A DNA stretch of 64,000 bases from CAVVMA01 sp963830715 (GTDB lineage Bacteria > Desulfobacterota > Binatia > Binatales > Binataceae). Both the position numbers and the translations under genes were made by a program. Where the stretch lies: positions 28,096 to 92,095 of the forward strand of contig CAWHNS010000015.1 in assembly GCA_963830715.1 (NCBI GenBank). Reading direction: 5' to 3'. How positions within the stretch are numbered: the first letter of the stretch is position 1; every line of letters starts with the position of its first letter. Below, in pieces: positions 9,728 through 19,110 of this stretch. The notes below the pieces were generated by a model that did no database searches, was not told the DNA's origin, and was given only the letters and a program-made list of their open reading frames with translations.

Positions 9728-9828
9728 TTCGCCAGTTGTACCGTTAGACCTGTGTTTCGGACTTAAGACCGCCCGCTTGTCCGCGACGCCGCGCCATGCG
9801 GCGGCGGATTAAGCTGACCAGCCGTTGG

Positions 9829-10599
9829 TTATACTGCTTGCGGCGGCTCGGGGCTCATCCCACCGTCTCCGCCGTCGGTCGCGAGATCCGCCTGGCCCTT
9901 CTGCCGCTCCTCCATCAGGCGTTTGCCCTCGATAATCGCGTCCGCGATCGCGGCCGTGAACAGCTTGATTGCGCGGATCGCATCGTCGTTGCCGGGAATC
10001 CGGTAGGCGATCAAATCCGGATCGCAATTCGTGTCCACCACCGCCACCACCGGGATTCCGAGCCGTTGCGCCTCGGCCACCGCGATCTCTTCCTTCTTGG
10101 TGTCGATCACCCAAAGCGCGTCCGGCAGCTTGCGCATGTTCTTGATCCCGCCGAGCATCGCCATCAGCTTGCCGTGCTCGCGGCCGTTGTCGCTCATCTC
10201 TTTCTTGGTGAGCGCCTGGATCATCGCGGGATCGGCCATGACCTCTTCGAGCTTCTTGAGCCGCTCGATCGACGCCTTGATGGTCTGGAAGTTGGTCAGC
10301 ATCCCGCCGAGCCATCGATTGTTGACATAGAACATGCCGCAGCGCTCGGCTTCCTCGCGAACGATGTCCTGGGCCTGCTTCTTGGTGCCGACGAACAGCA
10401 TCGTTCCTCCCTGCGCGGAGAGGTCGCGTACCACATCGTAGGCGGTGCGGAACAACTTGACGGTCTGTTGCAGGTCGATGATGTAGATTCCGTTGCGGGC
10501 GCCGAAGATGTACGGCTTCATCTTCGGATTCCAGCGGCTGGTCTGATGGCCGAAATGAACTCCGGCCTCGAGTAGCTGCTTCATGCTGATTTCGGTCAT
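9829..10599 (-). CDS. rpsB: 30S ribosomal protein S2
   Basis: Small-subunit protein, 256 residues from the ATG at 10599. That start is preferred over an in-frame ATG at 10626 because it begins the conserved MTEISMKQLLEAGVHFGHQT and has GAGAGGAG upstream. Family features include WNPKMKPYIFGARNGI, FVGTKKQAQ, NNRWLGGMLTNF and VDTNCDPDLIAYRIPGNDDA. A likely promoter lies at 10627-10655. It is the first gene of rpsB-tsf-pyrH-frr-uppS-cdsA-rseP-tsaB. Confidence 0.97.
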   Translation of the reverse strand: MTEISMKQLLEAGVHFGHQTSRWNPKMKPYIFGARNGIYIIDLQQTVKLFRTAYDVVRDLSAQGGTMLFVGTKKQAQDIVREEAERCGMFYVNNRWLGGMLTNFQTIKASIERLKKLEEVMADPAMIQALTKKEMSDNGREHGKLMAMLGGIKNMRKLPDALWVIDTKKEEIAVAEAQRLGIPVVAVVDTNCDPDLIAYRIPGNDDAIRAIKLFTAAIADAIIEGKRLMEERQKGQADLATDGGDGGMSPEPPQAV

Positions 10600-10626
10600 A
10601 AGGCTCCTCTCACCCTCAAACTTCAC

Positions 10627-10655
10627 ATGATAGACGGGGCGGCTTGGGGGAACAA
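10627..10655 (-). promoter_or_regulatory. sigma70-type promoter for rpsB
   Basis: On the minus strand TTGTTC is followed by 17 bases and TATCAT, with TATCAT ending about 27 bases before the rpsB start codon. The spacing is ideal and the -10 box is good; the -35 is weaker. It lies just downstream of the rho terminator, consistent with a new transcription unit. Confidence 0.55.
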
Positions 10656-10718
10656 GGTTGAGGCGTGATGCCGGTCCTCTCCACGACAGCGTCCCGCTCC
10701 CTGCAGTGGGCAGTGCTT

Positions 10719-10754
10719 GAAAAGAGCCGCGCGGCTTCCGGCGCCGCGCGGCTC
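10719..10754 (-). terminator. Rho-independent terminator after rho
   Basis: A perfect 12-bp inverted repeat (GAGCCGCGCGGC / GCCGCGCGGCTC, at 10724-10735 and 10743-10754) with a 7-base loop. On the minus strand it is followed directly by TTTT. It lies about 30 bases beyond the rho stop codon and ahead of the rpsB promoter. Confidence 0.8.
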
Positions 10755-10784
10755 ATGGGCATCCGGCAAAAGCGGCGCCGCGAG

Positions 10785-12211
10785 CTACGCGTTCATCGAT
10801 TCGAGGAATTCTTCGTTGGTCTTGGTCTTCTCCATTTTCTCGAGCAGGAATTCCATCGCCTCGACCGCGTTGAGCTGGGAGAGCAGCTTGCGCAGGATCC
10901 AGACCCGGTTGAGCGTGCTGCGCGGCAGCAACAGCTCTTCCTTGCGGGTCGTCGATCGCAGGATATCGATAGTCGGAAAGATGCGCTTCTCGAGCAGCCT
11001 TCGATCGAGCGCGACCTGCTGGTTACCGGTGCCCTTGAACTCCTCGAAGATGACCTCGTCCATCCGGCTGCCGGTGTTGACCAGGGCGGTCGCGATGATC
11101 GTCAGGCTGCCGCCGTCCTCGGTATTGCGGGCGGCGCCGAAGAATTTCTTGGGCTTGTGCAGGGCGTTGGAGTCCACTCCGCCCGACAGGATCTTGCCCG
11201 ACGGCGGCACGACGGTGTTGTAGGCTCGCGCCAAGCGGGTAATCGAATCGAGCAGGATCACCACGTCGCGGCCGTGTTCGACCAGCCGCCGGGCCTTCTC
11301 GATCACCATCTCGGCCACTTGCACGTGACGGGTCGCGGCTCGTCAAAGGTCGAGCTTACGACCTCGCCCCTGACCGAGCGCAGCATGTCGGTGACTTCCT
11401 CGGGGCGCTCATCGACCAGCAGCACGATCAGCACGATCTCCGGATGGTTGTGCGCGATCGCGCGCGCGATCGCCTGCAGCATCATGGTCTTGCCGGTGAA
11501 CGGCGCGGCGACGATCAGCCCGCGCTGGCCTTTGCCGACCGGCGCGACCAGATCGATGATGCGCGTGGTGTAATCCTCGCGATCGTACTCGAGCTTGATC
11601 CGCTCCTGCGGATAGAGCGGCGTCAGGTTGTCGAACAGGATCTTGTCGCGGGCCCGCTCCGGCTCCTCGTAGTTGATCGACTCGACCTTCAGCAGCGCGA
11701 AGTAGCGCTCGCCTTCCTTGGGCGGACGGATCAGGCCCGAGACCACATCACCGGTGCGCAGGTTGAACTTGCGAATCTGGCTCGGCGATATGTAGATATC
11801 GTCCGGGCCGGGCAGATAGTTGTAGTCGGGCGCGCGCAGGAAGCCGAAGCCGTCGGGCAGGATCTCCAGCACGCCTTCGCCCAGAATCGATCCGTTCTTG
11901 GCGGCCTGCGCCTGGAGGATCGAGAAGATCATCTCCTGCTTGCGCATGTTGGTGGCGCCGTCGATATTGAAATCGCGCGCCATGTGCGCAAGCTCGGTGA
12001 TCTTGGCGCCCTTGAGCGCCTTCAGATTGAGTACCCCGGAATCGGCCAGCACCGCCGACGGACCGCCGGCCTCGTGCACGACCTGCGGCGAACCGTTGTC
12101 TGCGGTATCCGCCGGATGCTGGTGGACTTCGCTTCGAGTCGCTCCTCTGGCCTTACCCATGTGCCTGCCCCGCAACCCTCCTCCTACTTCGTGTCGGTCT
12201 ATATGATCCAA
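10785..12211 (-). CDS. rho: transcription termination factor Rho (frameshifted)
   Basis: Hexameric RNA-dependent ATPase that ends transcription. N-terminal helical domain (LNLKALKGAKITELAHMARDF), cold-shock-like RNA-binding domain (GVLEILPDGFGFLRAPDYNY), Walker A variant APFTGKTMMLQ, Walker B region IVLIVLLVDERPEEV and the C-terminal Q/R loop half (VVILLDSITRLARAYN, PPSGKILSGGVD). One G is missing near 11336: DEP should continue ATRHVQVAEMVIEKA. The frame opens at 12211, but the ATG at 12160 (MGKARGATRSE) is a plausible start. It has its own promoter and terminator. Confidence 0.95.
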
Positions 12212-12425
12212 GTGTAATCAATTCGATATTGGTTCGAGACCTTCTCCGTTGGCAGATGCGCCGGGACCAGACTCGGCGCTTGAATCCCCGTGTGAGGCGG
12301 CGGACGGAACGTACAACTCTTAAAAGAGCCAGCACCGCGCGGCGTTCTGGAACAACTGGGTCGCTTGGAGGCGGGCGTTCTTCCGGGTCCCGCCGCATCG
12401 GATCTCTTGCGGGTTCTGATCAACG

Positions 12426-12454
12426 AATCTAACCAAGCATCTTCAAGTTGTCAA
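12426..12454 (-). promoter_or_regulatory. sigma70-type promoter for rho
   Basis: TTGACA (minus strand, 12449-12454) and TAGATT (12426-12431) are separated by exactly 17 bases, in the 249-base gap between rluD and rho. Transcription from here would give a leader of roughly 200-260 bases before the rho start. Long rho leaders that allow autoregulation are known in other bacteria. The rest of the gap shows no gene. Confidence 0.65.
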
Positions 12455-12460
12455 CCACTC

Positions 12461-13432
12461 CTACTCCGCGTCTACCCAGCGCCGGATCGCTGCCTCTCCA
12501 GTCTGCAGACCACGCGCCTCAAGGAACGAACCAAAGTCCCGCCCGAGCGGAGCGATGAATTCAAGCCGCTCCTCGCTCAGCGGATGGTTCAGCCGCAGTG
12601 CTAGCGCGTGCAGCGCCTGGCGCCCGAATCCGACGCCCGGCCCGGCAGGCTTTGCGCCGCCATAAAGCTTATCGCCGAGGCAGGGATGCCCGATGGAGGC
12701 GAGGTGCACCCGGATTTGATGAGTCCTCCCGGTCTCAGGCCGCACCCGCACCAGCGTCACCCTATCGCCGGCGAAACGGACCAGCACGCTGACATGACTC
12801 ACTGCCTCGCGCGGCGCCCTCGATCGTATGGACATCCGGTTGCGCTCGCGCGGATGGCGCCCGACCGGCCGCGCAATCGTTATCTCGTCTCGCGTCACGG
12901 TTCCCTCAACCAGCGCTAGATAGATCTTGCGCACCGCGCGCTCCTTGAACTGCCGCGCGAGGGCCGCGCGCGCGAACACTGTACGCGCCACCACCATCAC
13001 GCCCGTGGTGTCCTTGTCCAGCCGATGGACGATGCCCGGGCGGAACACGCCGTCGGGATCGGCAATCGCCGCGAGCTCCGGGAAGCGGGCGAGCAGCGCA
13101 TCGACCAGGGTGGCGCCGCGATGATCCGGAGCCTCGTGCACCACCATCCCGGCCGGCTTGTTGACCACGATCAACTCGTCATCGGCGAACAGCACTTCGA
13201 TCTCAGGGGCAGGGGCCGGAGGCCGGGGAGGCACTGTCGCAAGCGGCGGCGGCGCAATCTCGATCCGATCGCCGCCTCGAAGCAGGCTCGCAGCGCGCGC
13301 CGCCGCGCCGTTCACGGTGACCAGGCCCGCTTTGATCATTCGCCCGATCTGCGATCGCGACTGGGCCGGTCCGAGTTGTCCGGTCAGAAAAGCGTCGAGA
13401 CGGACGCGAGGATGCTCCCGCTCGACCGTCAT
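12461..13432 (-). CDS. rluD: RluA-family 23S rRNA pseudouridine synthase
   Basis: Isomerises uridines in 23S rRNA helix 69 if truly RluD; an RluA/RluC-type target cannot be excluded. An N-terminal S4 domain (VRLDAFLTGQLG, SRSQIGRMIKAGLVTVNG) precedes the catalytic domain, with NKPAGMVVHEAP, the catalytic-Asp motif GIVHRLDKDTTGVMVVA and RPETGRTHQIRVHLASIGHP. The frame is open to 13546, but the ATG at 13432 avoids overlap with the DUF4019 gene and begins right at the S4 domain. Last gene of a dinB-leuC-leuD-DUF4019-rluD run. Confidence 0.9.
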   Translation of the reverse strand: MTVEREHPRVRLDAFLTGQLGPAQSRSQIGRMIKAGLVTVNGAAARAASLLRGGDRIEIAPPPLATVPPRPPAPAPEIEVLFADDELIVVNKPAGMVVHEAPDHRGATLVDALLARFPELAAIADPDGVFRPGIVHRLDKDTTGVMVVARTVFARAALARQFKERAVRKIYLALVEGTVTRDEITIARPVGRHPRERNRMSIRSRAPREAVSHVSVLVRFAGDRVTLVRVRPETGRTHQIRVHLASIGHPCLGDKLYGGAKPAGPGVGFGRQALHALALRLNHPLSEERLEFIAPLGRDFGSFLEARGLQTGEAAIRRWVDAE

Positions 13433-13497
13433 AATGCGCGGAACGAAATCCTTAGCGGGCGGACCGGCAGTCGGAGATGTGCCTGAATCGTCGCGCT

Positions 13498-13947
13498 CTA
13501 GCCGCCTTTTCTGATCAGCCTGATCTCGTATCGGAACACTCTCCACTTGCCGTCTTCGTCGCGCGTGAGCGTCACTGTCTCGTTTCCCTTCTTTGCGCTG
13601 AAGGCGCTCCGATAGTTCACCAGCACGTATTGCCCGTCAGGCGCGCCCCTGACGGAACCGGTGGACTGCGCGGACTCGAATTTCCTCGACACCAGAGTGC
13701 CGAACCGCTTGCGCTCGGTGGAGATCAGGCTTGCCCACGACTCCTTGTTGACGATGTTCTTGGTAGGAGTGGCGAGTGCGTCCCAGGTCTCGTTGTACTT
13801 GCCGTCGTCGAGCAGCGGGAGAAACGACGTCGCGATTTCAATCGTCTCCGGCGGCGCAGGACCCTCTTCTTCGACCCTTGCCGCGCTGCAAACGGCTATC
13901 GGAACCAGAACCGCCAACATCGAAGCGAGAAACCTGATCTTGGTCAC
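13498..13947 (-). CDS. exported DUF4019 family protein
   Basis: 149 residues with a clear signal peptide (KIRFLASMLAVLVPIAVCSA). The mature part matches what I recall of DUF4019: LLDDGKYNETWDALA, KESWASLISTERKRFGTLVSRK, then GAPDGQYVLVNYRSAF and TVTLTRDEDGKWRVFRYEIR. The family has no assigned function. It lies between leuD and rluD on the same strand. Confidence 0.8.
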   Translation of the reverse strand: MTKIRFLASMLAVLVPIAVCSAARVEEEGPAPPETIEIATSFLPLLDDGKYNETWDALATPTKNIVNKESWASLISTERKRFGTLVSRKFESAQSTGSVRGAPDGQYVLVNYRSAFSAKKGNETVTLTRDEDGKWRVFRYEIRLIRKGG

Positions 13948-13969
13948 AGACTCTATTCCTTCCTTGCGC

Positions 13970-14575
13970 TCAGAATTGCCGGTACGGCTCCGGATGACGC
14001 GACTCGAAGGCCGCGATCTTATCTTCGTGCAGCAGCGTCATCGCGATTTCGTCGAGGCCCTCGACGAGGCACTTTTTCTGGAACGGATCGATCTCGAACC
14101 GCACCGACAATCCGAACTCGTCGCTAACGTGCTGCCCGGCAAGGTCGATGCTGAGCCGATAGCCTTCCCGGCGCTCGACGGCGTCAAAAACTGCCGCCAC
14201 CTCTTTCGCCGGCAGCGTTATCGGCAGCATCCCGTTCTTGAAGCAGTTATTGCGAAAGATATCGGCGAAGGACGGCGCGATTACCGCCCTGAACCCGAAA
14301 TCGTCGAGCGCCCAGACCGCGTGCTCGCGCGAACTACCCGATCCGAAGTTGGGGCCGGCAACCAGGATCGAGGCGCCTCGATAGCGCAGCGCGTTCAGCA
14401 CAAAATCGGGATTCTCGGTTCCGTCCGGCCGAAGGCGCCAATCGAAGAACAGTCCGCGCTTCAGGCCGGTCCGCACCACGGCCTTCAGGAACTGCTTGGG
14501 GATAATCTGGTCGGTATCGACGTTCGACCGATTGAGCGGAGCCACCAAGCCCGTGAAATTCCGAAATGCGCGCAT
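13970..14575 (-). CDS. leuD: 3-isopropylmalate dehydratase small subunit
   Basis: Swivel-domain subunit of isopropylmalate isomerase (leucine synthesis). The 201 residues contain the family motifs NVDTDQIIPKQFL and GPNFGSGSSREHAVWAL, and FADIFRNNCFKNGMLPI. The frame is intact. It follows leuC by 76 bases on the same strand; the two gene products form the active heterodimer. Confidence 0.97.
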   Translation of the reverse strand: MRAFRNFTGLVAPLNRSNVDTDQIIPKQFLKAVVRTGLKRGLFFDWRLRPDGTENPDFVLNALRYRGASILVAGPNFGSGSSREHAVWALDDFGFRAVIAPSFADIFRNNCFKNGMLPITLPAKEVAAVFDAVERREGYRLSIDLAGQHVSDEFGLSVRFEIDPFQKKCLVEGLDEIAMTLLHEDKIAAFESRHPEPYRQF

Positions 14576-14651
14576 TATCTACTCAGCAGCTATTGACGTT
14601 GGAACGCCGTAATTCTTCACGGTTCGCGTCTCTGAACCGTATGCCATGCTT

Positions 14652-16070
14652 CTACGTTCGGGTAACCCAGTTGCGGACGTCCACGAAATGACCCTCGATC
14701 GCCGCCGCGGCTGCCATCTGCGGGCTGACCAGATGCGTACGGCCGCCCTTTCCCTGGCGGCCCTCGAAGTTCCGGTTCGATGTACTCGCACACCGCTCAC
14801 CGGGCATCAAGATGTCCGGGTTCATTCCCAGGCACATGCTGCATCCCGACTCGCGCCACTCGAAGCCGGCTTCCGTGAAGATCCGATCGAGGCCCAGCCG
14901 CTCGGCCGCGGCCTTCACCTGTTGCGAGCCCGGCACGACCATCGCATGCACCCCGGTCGCAACCTTGCGGCCCTTCACAATCCGGGAAGCTGCTTCCAGG
15001 TCTGTCAGGCGCGAGTTGGTGCACGACCCGATAAAGACCCGCTCGATTCTGATGTCCTCGATCGGCGTCCCGGGCCTGAGGCCCATGTACTCCAGAGCAC
15101 CGGCAGCCGCGCGCCGCTGGTTGGGATCCGCGAAGCCGGCGGGGTCGGGAACCTTGCCCGTCACTTCCGCCACCTGCGCCGGATTCGTGCCCCACGTGAC
15201 CTGCGGCGCAAACTTCGCGGCGTCGAAGCTGATAGTGCGATCGAATTTCGCACCCTGGTCGGTGGCAAGCGCGAGCCAGCTCCGGGCGAGTTTCTCGAAT
15301 CCGGCCCCATCGCCATCGACCAGGTATTTGCGTCCGCGCAAGTACTCCACCGTGGTCGCGTCCGGCGAGACCATCCCGGCGCGCGCGCCACCCTCGATCG
15401 ACATGTTGCATACCGTCATCCGCTCTTCCATCGAGAGGTTCTCGATCGCCGAGCCGCGATATTCGATTACCTGGCCGGTGGCGCCGTCGGTACCGATCGC
15501 GCCGATGATCCCCAGGATTATGTCCTTGGCGGTGACGCCCAGAGGAAGCTTGCCGTCGACCCGGATTTCCAGCGTCCTCGGCCTGGATTGCCACAAGCAT
15601 TGCGTTGCGAGCACGTGCTCCACTTCGCTTGTGCCGATCCCGAACGCGAGCGCGCCGAAGGCGCCGTGGGTCGAGGTGTGGCTGTCGCCGCACACGATTA
15701 CCATCCCAGGCTGGGTCAGCCCCAGCTCTGGTCCGATTACGTGGACGATTCCCTGCTCGCGCGCGCCCAGGTCGAACAGCTTGATGCCGAACTCGCGGCA
15801 GTTGCGCCTCATCATTTCGACCTGCAGGGCCGAATCGGGATCGCTTATCGGGAGCGACTGGTCGATGGTCGGGATGTTGTGATCGAGGGTCGCGAACGTG
15901 CGCCGCGGAGCGCGCACGCTGCGCCCGGAAGTGCGCAATCCCTCGAAGGCTTGCGGCGAGGTCACCTCGTGAACCAGGTGAAGGTCGACATAAAGCAACG
16001 CCGGCCGCCCAGCTTCCTGATCCACCACGTGGCTCGCCCAAATTTTGTCGAATAACGTCCTCGCTGCCAT
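14652..16070 (-). CDS. leuC: 3-isopropylmalate dehydratase large subunit
   Basis: Iron-sulfur subunit of isopropylmalate isomerase; 472 residues, full length. Visible family features are VCGDSHTSTHGAFGALAFGIG, the first cluster Cys in FIGSCTNSRL, the last two in GCSMCLGMNPD, and SNRNFEGRQGKGGRTHLVSP at the end. It lies downstream of dinB. leuA and leuB are not in the window. Confidence 0.97.
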   Translation of the reverse strand: MAARTLFDKIWASHVVDQEAGRPALLYVDLHLVHEVTSPQAFEGLRTSGRSVRAPRRTFATLDHNIPTIDQSLPISDPDSALQVEMMRRNCREFGIKLFDLGAREQGIVHVIGPELGLTQPGMVIVCGDSHTSTHGAFGALAFGIGTSEVEHVLATQCLWQSRPRTLEIRVDGKLPLGVTAKDIILGIIGAIGTDGATGQVIEYRGSAIENLSMEERMTVCNMSIEGGARAGMVSPDATTVEYLRGRKYLVDGDGAGFEKLARSWLALATDQGAKFDRTISFDAAKFAPQVTWGTNPAQVAEVTGKVPDPAGFADPNQRRAAAGALEYMGLRPGTPIEDIRIERVFIGSCTNSRLTDLEAASRIVKGRKVATGVHAMVVPGSQQVKAAAERLGLDRIFTEAGFEWRESGCSMCLGMNPDILMPGERCASTSNRNFEGRQGKGGRTHLVSPQMAAAAAIEGHFVDVRNWVTRT

Positions 16071-16159
16071 CAGTCAAAACCCCGCTACGTCTCCCGCACT
16101 GATAAGAATATCGCGATCGCCCGTCTCCAGCCAATCGCGCAACATGAGCCTGCGCGATG

Positions 16160-17413
16160 CTACTTGATCCGCCTGGTCGGTGCGGCGCGCTCGGCGCGGG
16201 CCAGCCCGCGAGTCAGCGCGTCTTCACCGAAACGGCGGGCGACCTCATCGATCGCACGGTTCAGACGGGATCGCCGCGACGCCCCGGCGGGCGATGGGTC
16301 GAAGAGGCCGAATTGCGTGGAGTCCGGACGTTCCAGGTTGTGCACGTGAATCCCGGCCAGGCGAATCCTCTCGCCGGCTTTCACGCGCGAGCGCAGATTG
16401 GCCGCGGCCGCGGCGATCCGTCCGCCGTCATCGGTCGCGCGATCCAGGGAAAAAGCTCGCGTCACGATCGGATAACGCCCGCCGCCCAGCGGACGCGCGA
16501 GCTTGAGCTTGAGCGTTACAGTGCGCGCGCGAACCCCGTCGGCGCGGAGGCGCGATCCGACCGCCTCGCCATGGGCGATAAGCGTGCGCTCGAGTTCGAG
16601 CGAATCGATCGCGACGTCGCGCTCGAAGGTGTTTTCCTCTCCATAGGATTTGCGCTGCCAATCCGCGACGACCGGTCGCGCGTCGCGTCCGTTAGCGAGA
16701 TCATTAAGATGCGCGCCGATCGAGCCGAGGCGCGATACCAGTTCAGCGGGATCGAAGCGCGCCAACTCGCCGGCGGTTTTAATTCCGGCGGCGTGCATCC
16801 GCTCCAACATCACGCGTCCGACGCCCCAGAGCCTTTCGACGGGAAGCGGCTCGAGGAAGTCGCGGACGTGTTCCGGCCCCAGGCTCAGAAGCCCGTCGGG
16901 CTTCGACATGTCGCTCAGGATTTTCGCGACCATCTTGGTCGGCGCCAGTCCGACCGAAACGACCAACCCGGTCACCTCGCGCATCCGGAGCTTCAGCGCG
17001 CGCGCCACATCGAGCGCCGGGCCGAGCAATTTCCCGGTTCCGGTCAGATCGATAAACGCCTCGTCGAGCGAGAGCGGCTCGACCACCGGACTGAAGCTCT
17101 CGAAGACCTTGCGCACCTCGCGCGAGATTTCGACGTAACGCGCCATCCGGCCGGGAACGAAGACGCCGTTGGGGCATAGTTCGCGGGCTTGCGCGGTCGG
17201 CATCGCGGATCGCACGCCGAATTTCCTCGCCTCATACGACGCCGAAGTGACGACTCCTCGCCGGCTGCTCCCGCCGACAATCACTGGCTTTCCGCGCAGC
17301 TCGGGATGGTCGAGAATTTCGACCGAGGCGTAAAACGCGTCCATGTCCGCGTGTGCGATCACGCGCGCCCATGGCTTCCGAGATGGACTATTCATGCCCC
17401 TGACGCCTGCCAA
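16160..17413 (-). CDS. dinB: DNA polymerase IV (Y family)
   Basis: Error-prone translesion polymerase. HADMDAFYASVE carries the first catalytic Asp and SLDEAFIDLTG the catalytic Asp-Glu pair. LAPTKMVAKILSDMSKPDG, a helix-hairpin-helix region and the little-finger domain follow, and FGLFDP near the C-terminus (TQFGLF) is a good beta-clamp-binding motif. 417 codons are open; the second Met, at 17395, is an equally good start. It is first in the leuC-leuD direction; no LexA box was recognised upstream. Confidence 0.95.
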   Translation of the reverse strand: MAGVRGMNSPSRKPWARVIAHADMDAFYASVEILDHPELRGKPVIVGGSSRRGVVTSASYEARKFGVRSAMPTAQARELCPNGVFVPGRMARYVEISREVRKVFESFSPVVEPLSLDEAFIDLTGTGKLLGPALDVARALKLRMREVTGLVVSVGLAPTKMVAKILSDMSKPDGLLSLGPEHVRDFLEPLPVERLWGVGRVMLERMHAAGIKTAGELARFDPAELVSRLGSIGAHLNDLANGRDARPVVADWQRKSYGEENTFERDVAIDSLELERTLIAHGEAVGSRLRADGVRARTVTLKLKLARPLGGGRYPIVTRAFSLDRATDDGGRIAAAAANLRSRVKAGERIRLAGIHVHNLERPDSTQFGLFDPSPAGASRRSRLNRAIDEVARRFGEDALTRGLARAERAAPTRRIK

Positions 17414-17595
17414 TAGGCGCCCACATCACCAAACTGCTGCTCAAGGGCTTTGACTTCGGCTAATGGATGTTGTATCGAGCTGGCTTGGAGTCGGCGAATC
17501 CTCCGAGAGGCTTTGAGTCGGGCGAGTTCAGCCGCATGCCATATCAGAAGCGTGGCAAAAACATAGGATCGCTCATCACCGGCTTGATGCCGGAG

Positions 17596-19110
17596 ATGAT
17601 TATTCGTAGCACAAAAGCAGCGGCGCTAAAGCTGACCGGCGGCGCGATGGTCATCGCCTGCCTGGCGGCGAGCCCGATCCAGTTTGCCAACGCGGCCGGG
17701 CCACAGGCCGCGATCTGGCCGATGTTCCACCATGACCGCGCACATTCCGGCCGGAGCCAGTTCCTCATCGGCTCCAATACAGCCGCAAAGAAGTGGCAGA
17801 CGCCGCTCTTGATTGGCGCTGGGGTGCCTTCTTCGCCGGCGATTGGCGCAGACGGCACGATCTACGTCGGCTCCCATGACAACAACCTCTATGCTCTCGA
17901 CCCGGGCGACGGACATATCAAGTGGAAGTTCAAGACGGGCGGTCCGATTGAATCCTCGCCAGCGATCGGCGCAGACGGTACAATCTACTTCGGCTCGGAC
18001 GATCACAACCTCTACGCGATCGATTCCAACGGGAAAGAAAAGTGGGAATTTAGCGCTACCAAGCCCTTCATTTCATCCCCAACTATAGGCTCAGACGGCA
18101 CAATTTATATTGGCTGCGAGGATTCGGCAGTTTACGCGCTCATCGACAGAGAGACCGGTGCCCAAAAAAAGTGGAAGTTCACAACTGACGGCTCTGTTTT
18201 TTCCTCCCCGGCAATCGGGTCCAACGGTACTGTCTACGCTGGCTCCGCTGACCATAATCTCTACGCAATCAATTCGAACAACGGCACGCAGAAGTGGAAG
18301 TTTCGCGCCGAGGATTTCATCTACTCCTCGCCCGCGATCGGCGCGGACGGGACGATCTACTTTGCTGTAGGCACGGACCTCTACGCTGTCGCAGATAAGG
18401 GAGCTACGGCCAAGCTGAACTGGAAGTTTATTGGCGCCCAGGCGACTTCCGCCGACCTCCCTTCGTCACCAGCGATCGGCCCCGATGGCACAATTTATTT
18501 CGGCGCCGCTAACGGCTACCTTTATGCGGTACTTCCAAACGGCAGGGCGGGTTGGAGCTTCCACACCGGCGGCGGCATCGAGTCCTCCCCGGCGGTTAGC
18601 GCCGACGGCACCGTTTACGTTGGTTCCGATGACCATAATCTCTACGCGGTTGACGGCCGCTCCGGCACAAGGAAGTGGTCGTTTGCAGCCGGCAGCATAG
18701 TGCGATCATCGCCCGCAATCGGAGCGGATGGCAGCATCTACTTCTCATCGCATGATGGGAATCTCTCGCATCGACGGGCGCGATCACGTCGGGATCACGA
18801 TTGGTCACCTTCTCACCGCACGCCCGCCAGCCACGCGAACACCGATGCGGCGGCGTGCTCGCCGCTGGCGATGCAATCCGGGATGCCGACGCCGCGATAC
18901 GCGGCTCCGCACAGCGTCAGACCGGGCAACTCGCGCGCGCGGCGCTCGATTTCCACCACGCGCTCCAGATGGCCCACCGCATATTGCGGCATCGACGCGG
19001 GCCATCGGCGAACTTCCGTCAGGATCGGTTCAGCTCGCACGCCGAGCAGCGCGCTCAGTTCTTCGCGAGCCGCAGCGACCATCGCAGCATCGTCGAGTTG
19101 CATCATCTGA
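17596..19110 (+). CDS. exported PQQ-like beta-propeller repeat protein
   Basis: A signal peptide (KLTGGAMVIACLAASPIQFANA) precedes eight repeats of about 40 residues built on SSPAIGADGTIYVGS..NLYAID....KWKF, which should fold as an eight-bladed PQQ-type propeller. Substrate and cofactor are unknown; such folds serve dehydrogenases and structural scaffolds alike. The ATG at 17596 starts the signal peptide; the frame is open from 17467. Repeat homology stops at about 18770. Beyond that the frame runs antisense through hemG to 19110, so the real end is probably lost to an indel near 18770-18815. Base composition is visibly less GC-rich than neighbouring genes. Confidence 0.75.
   Translation: MIIRSTKAAALKLTGGAMVIACLAASPIQFANAAGPQAAIWPMFHHDRAHSGRSQFLIGSNTAAKKWQTPLLIGAGVPSSPAIGADGTIYVGSHDNNLYALDPGDGHIKWKFKTGGPIESSPAIGADGTIYFGSDDHNLYAIDSNGKEKWEFSATKPFISSPTIGSDGTIYIGCEDSAVYALIDRETGAQKKWKFTTDGSVFSSPAIGSNGTVYAGSADHNLYAINSNNGTQKWKFRAEDFIYSSPAIGADGTIYFAVGTDLYAVADKGATAKLNWKFIGAQATSADLPSSPAIGPDGTIYFGAANGYLYAVLPNGRAGWSFHTGGGIESSPAVSADGTVYVGSDDHNLYAVDGRSGTRKWSFAAGSIVRSSPAIGADGSIYFSSHDGNLSHRRARSRRDHDWSPSHRTPASHANTDAAACSPLAMQSGMPTPRYAAPHSVRPGNSRARRSISTTRSRWPTAYCGIDAGHRRTSVRIGSARTPSSALSSSRAAATIAASSSCII

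Noticed and set aside
12226..12300. tRNA-like segment with GGTTCGAGACC between rluD and rho
   Set aside because: No acceptor stem, anticodon arm or CCA-compatible pairing could be fitted around it.
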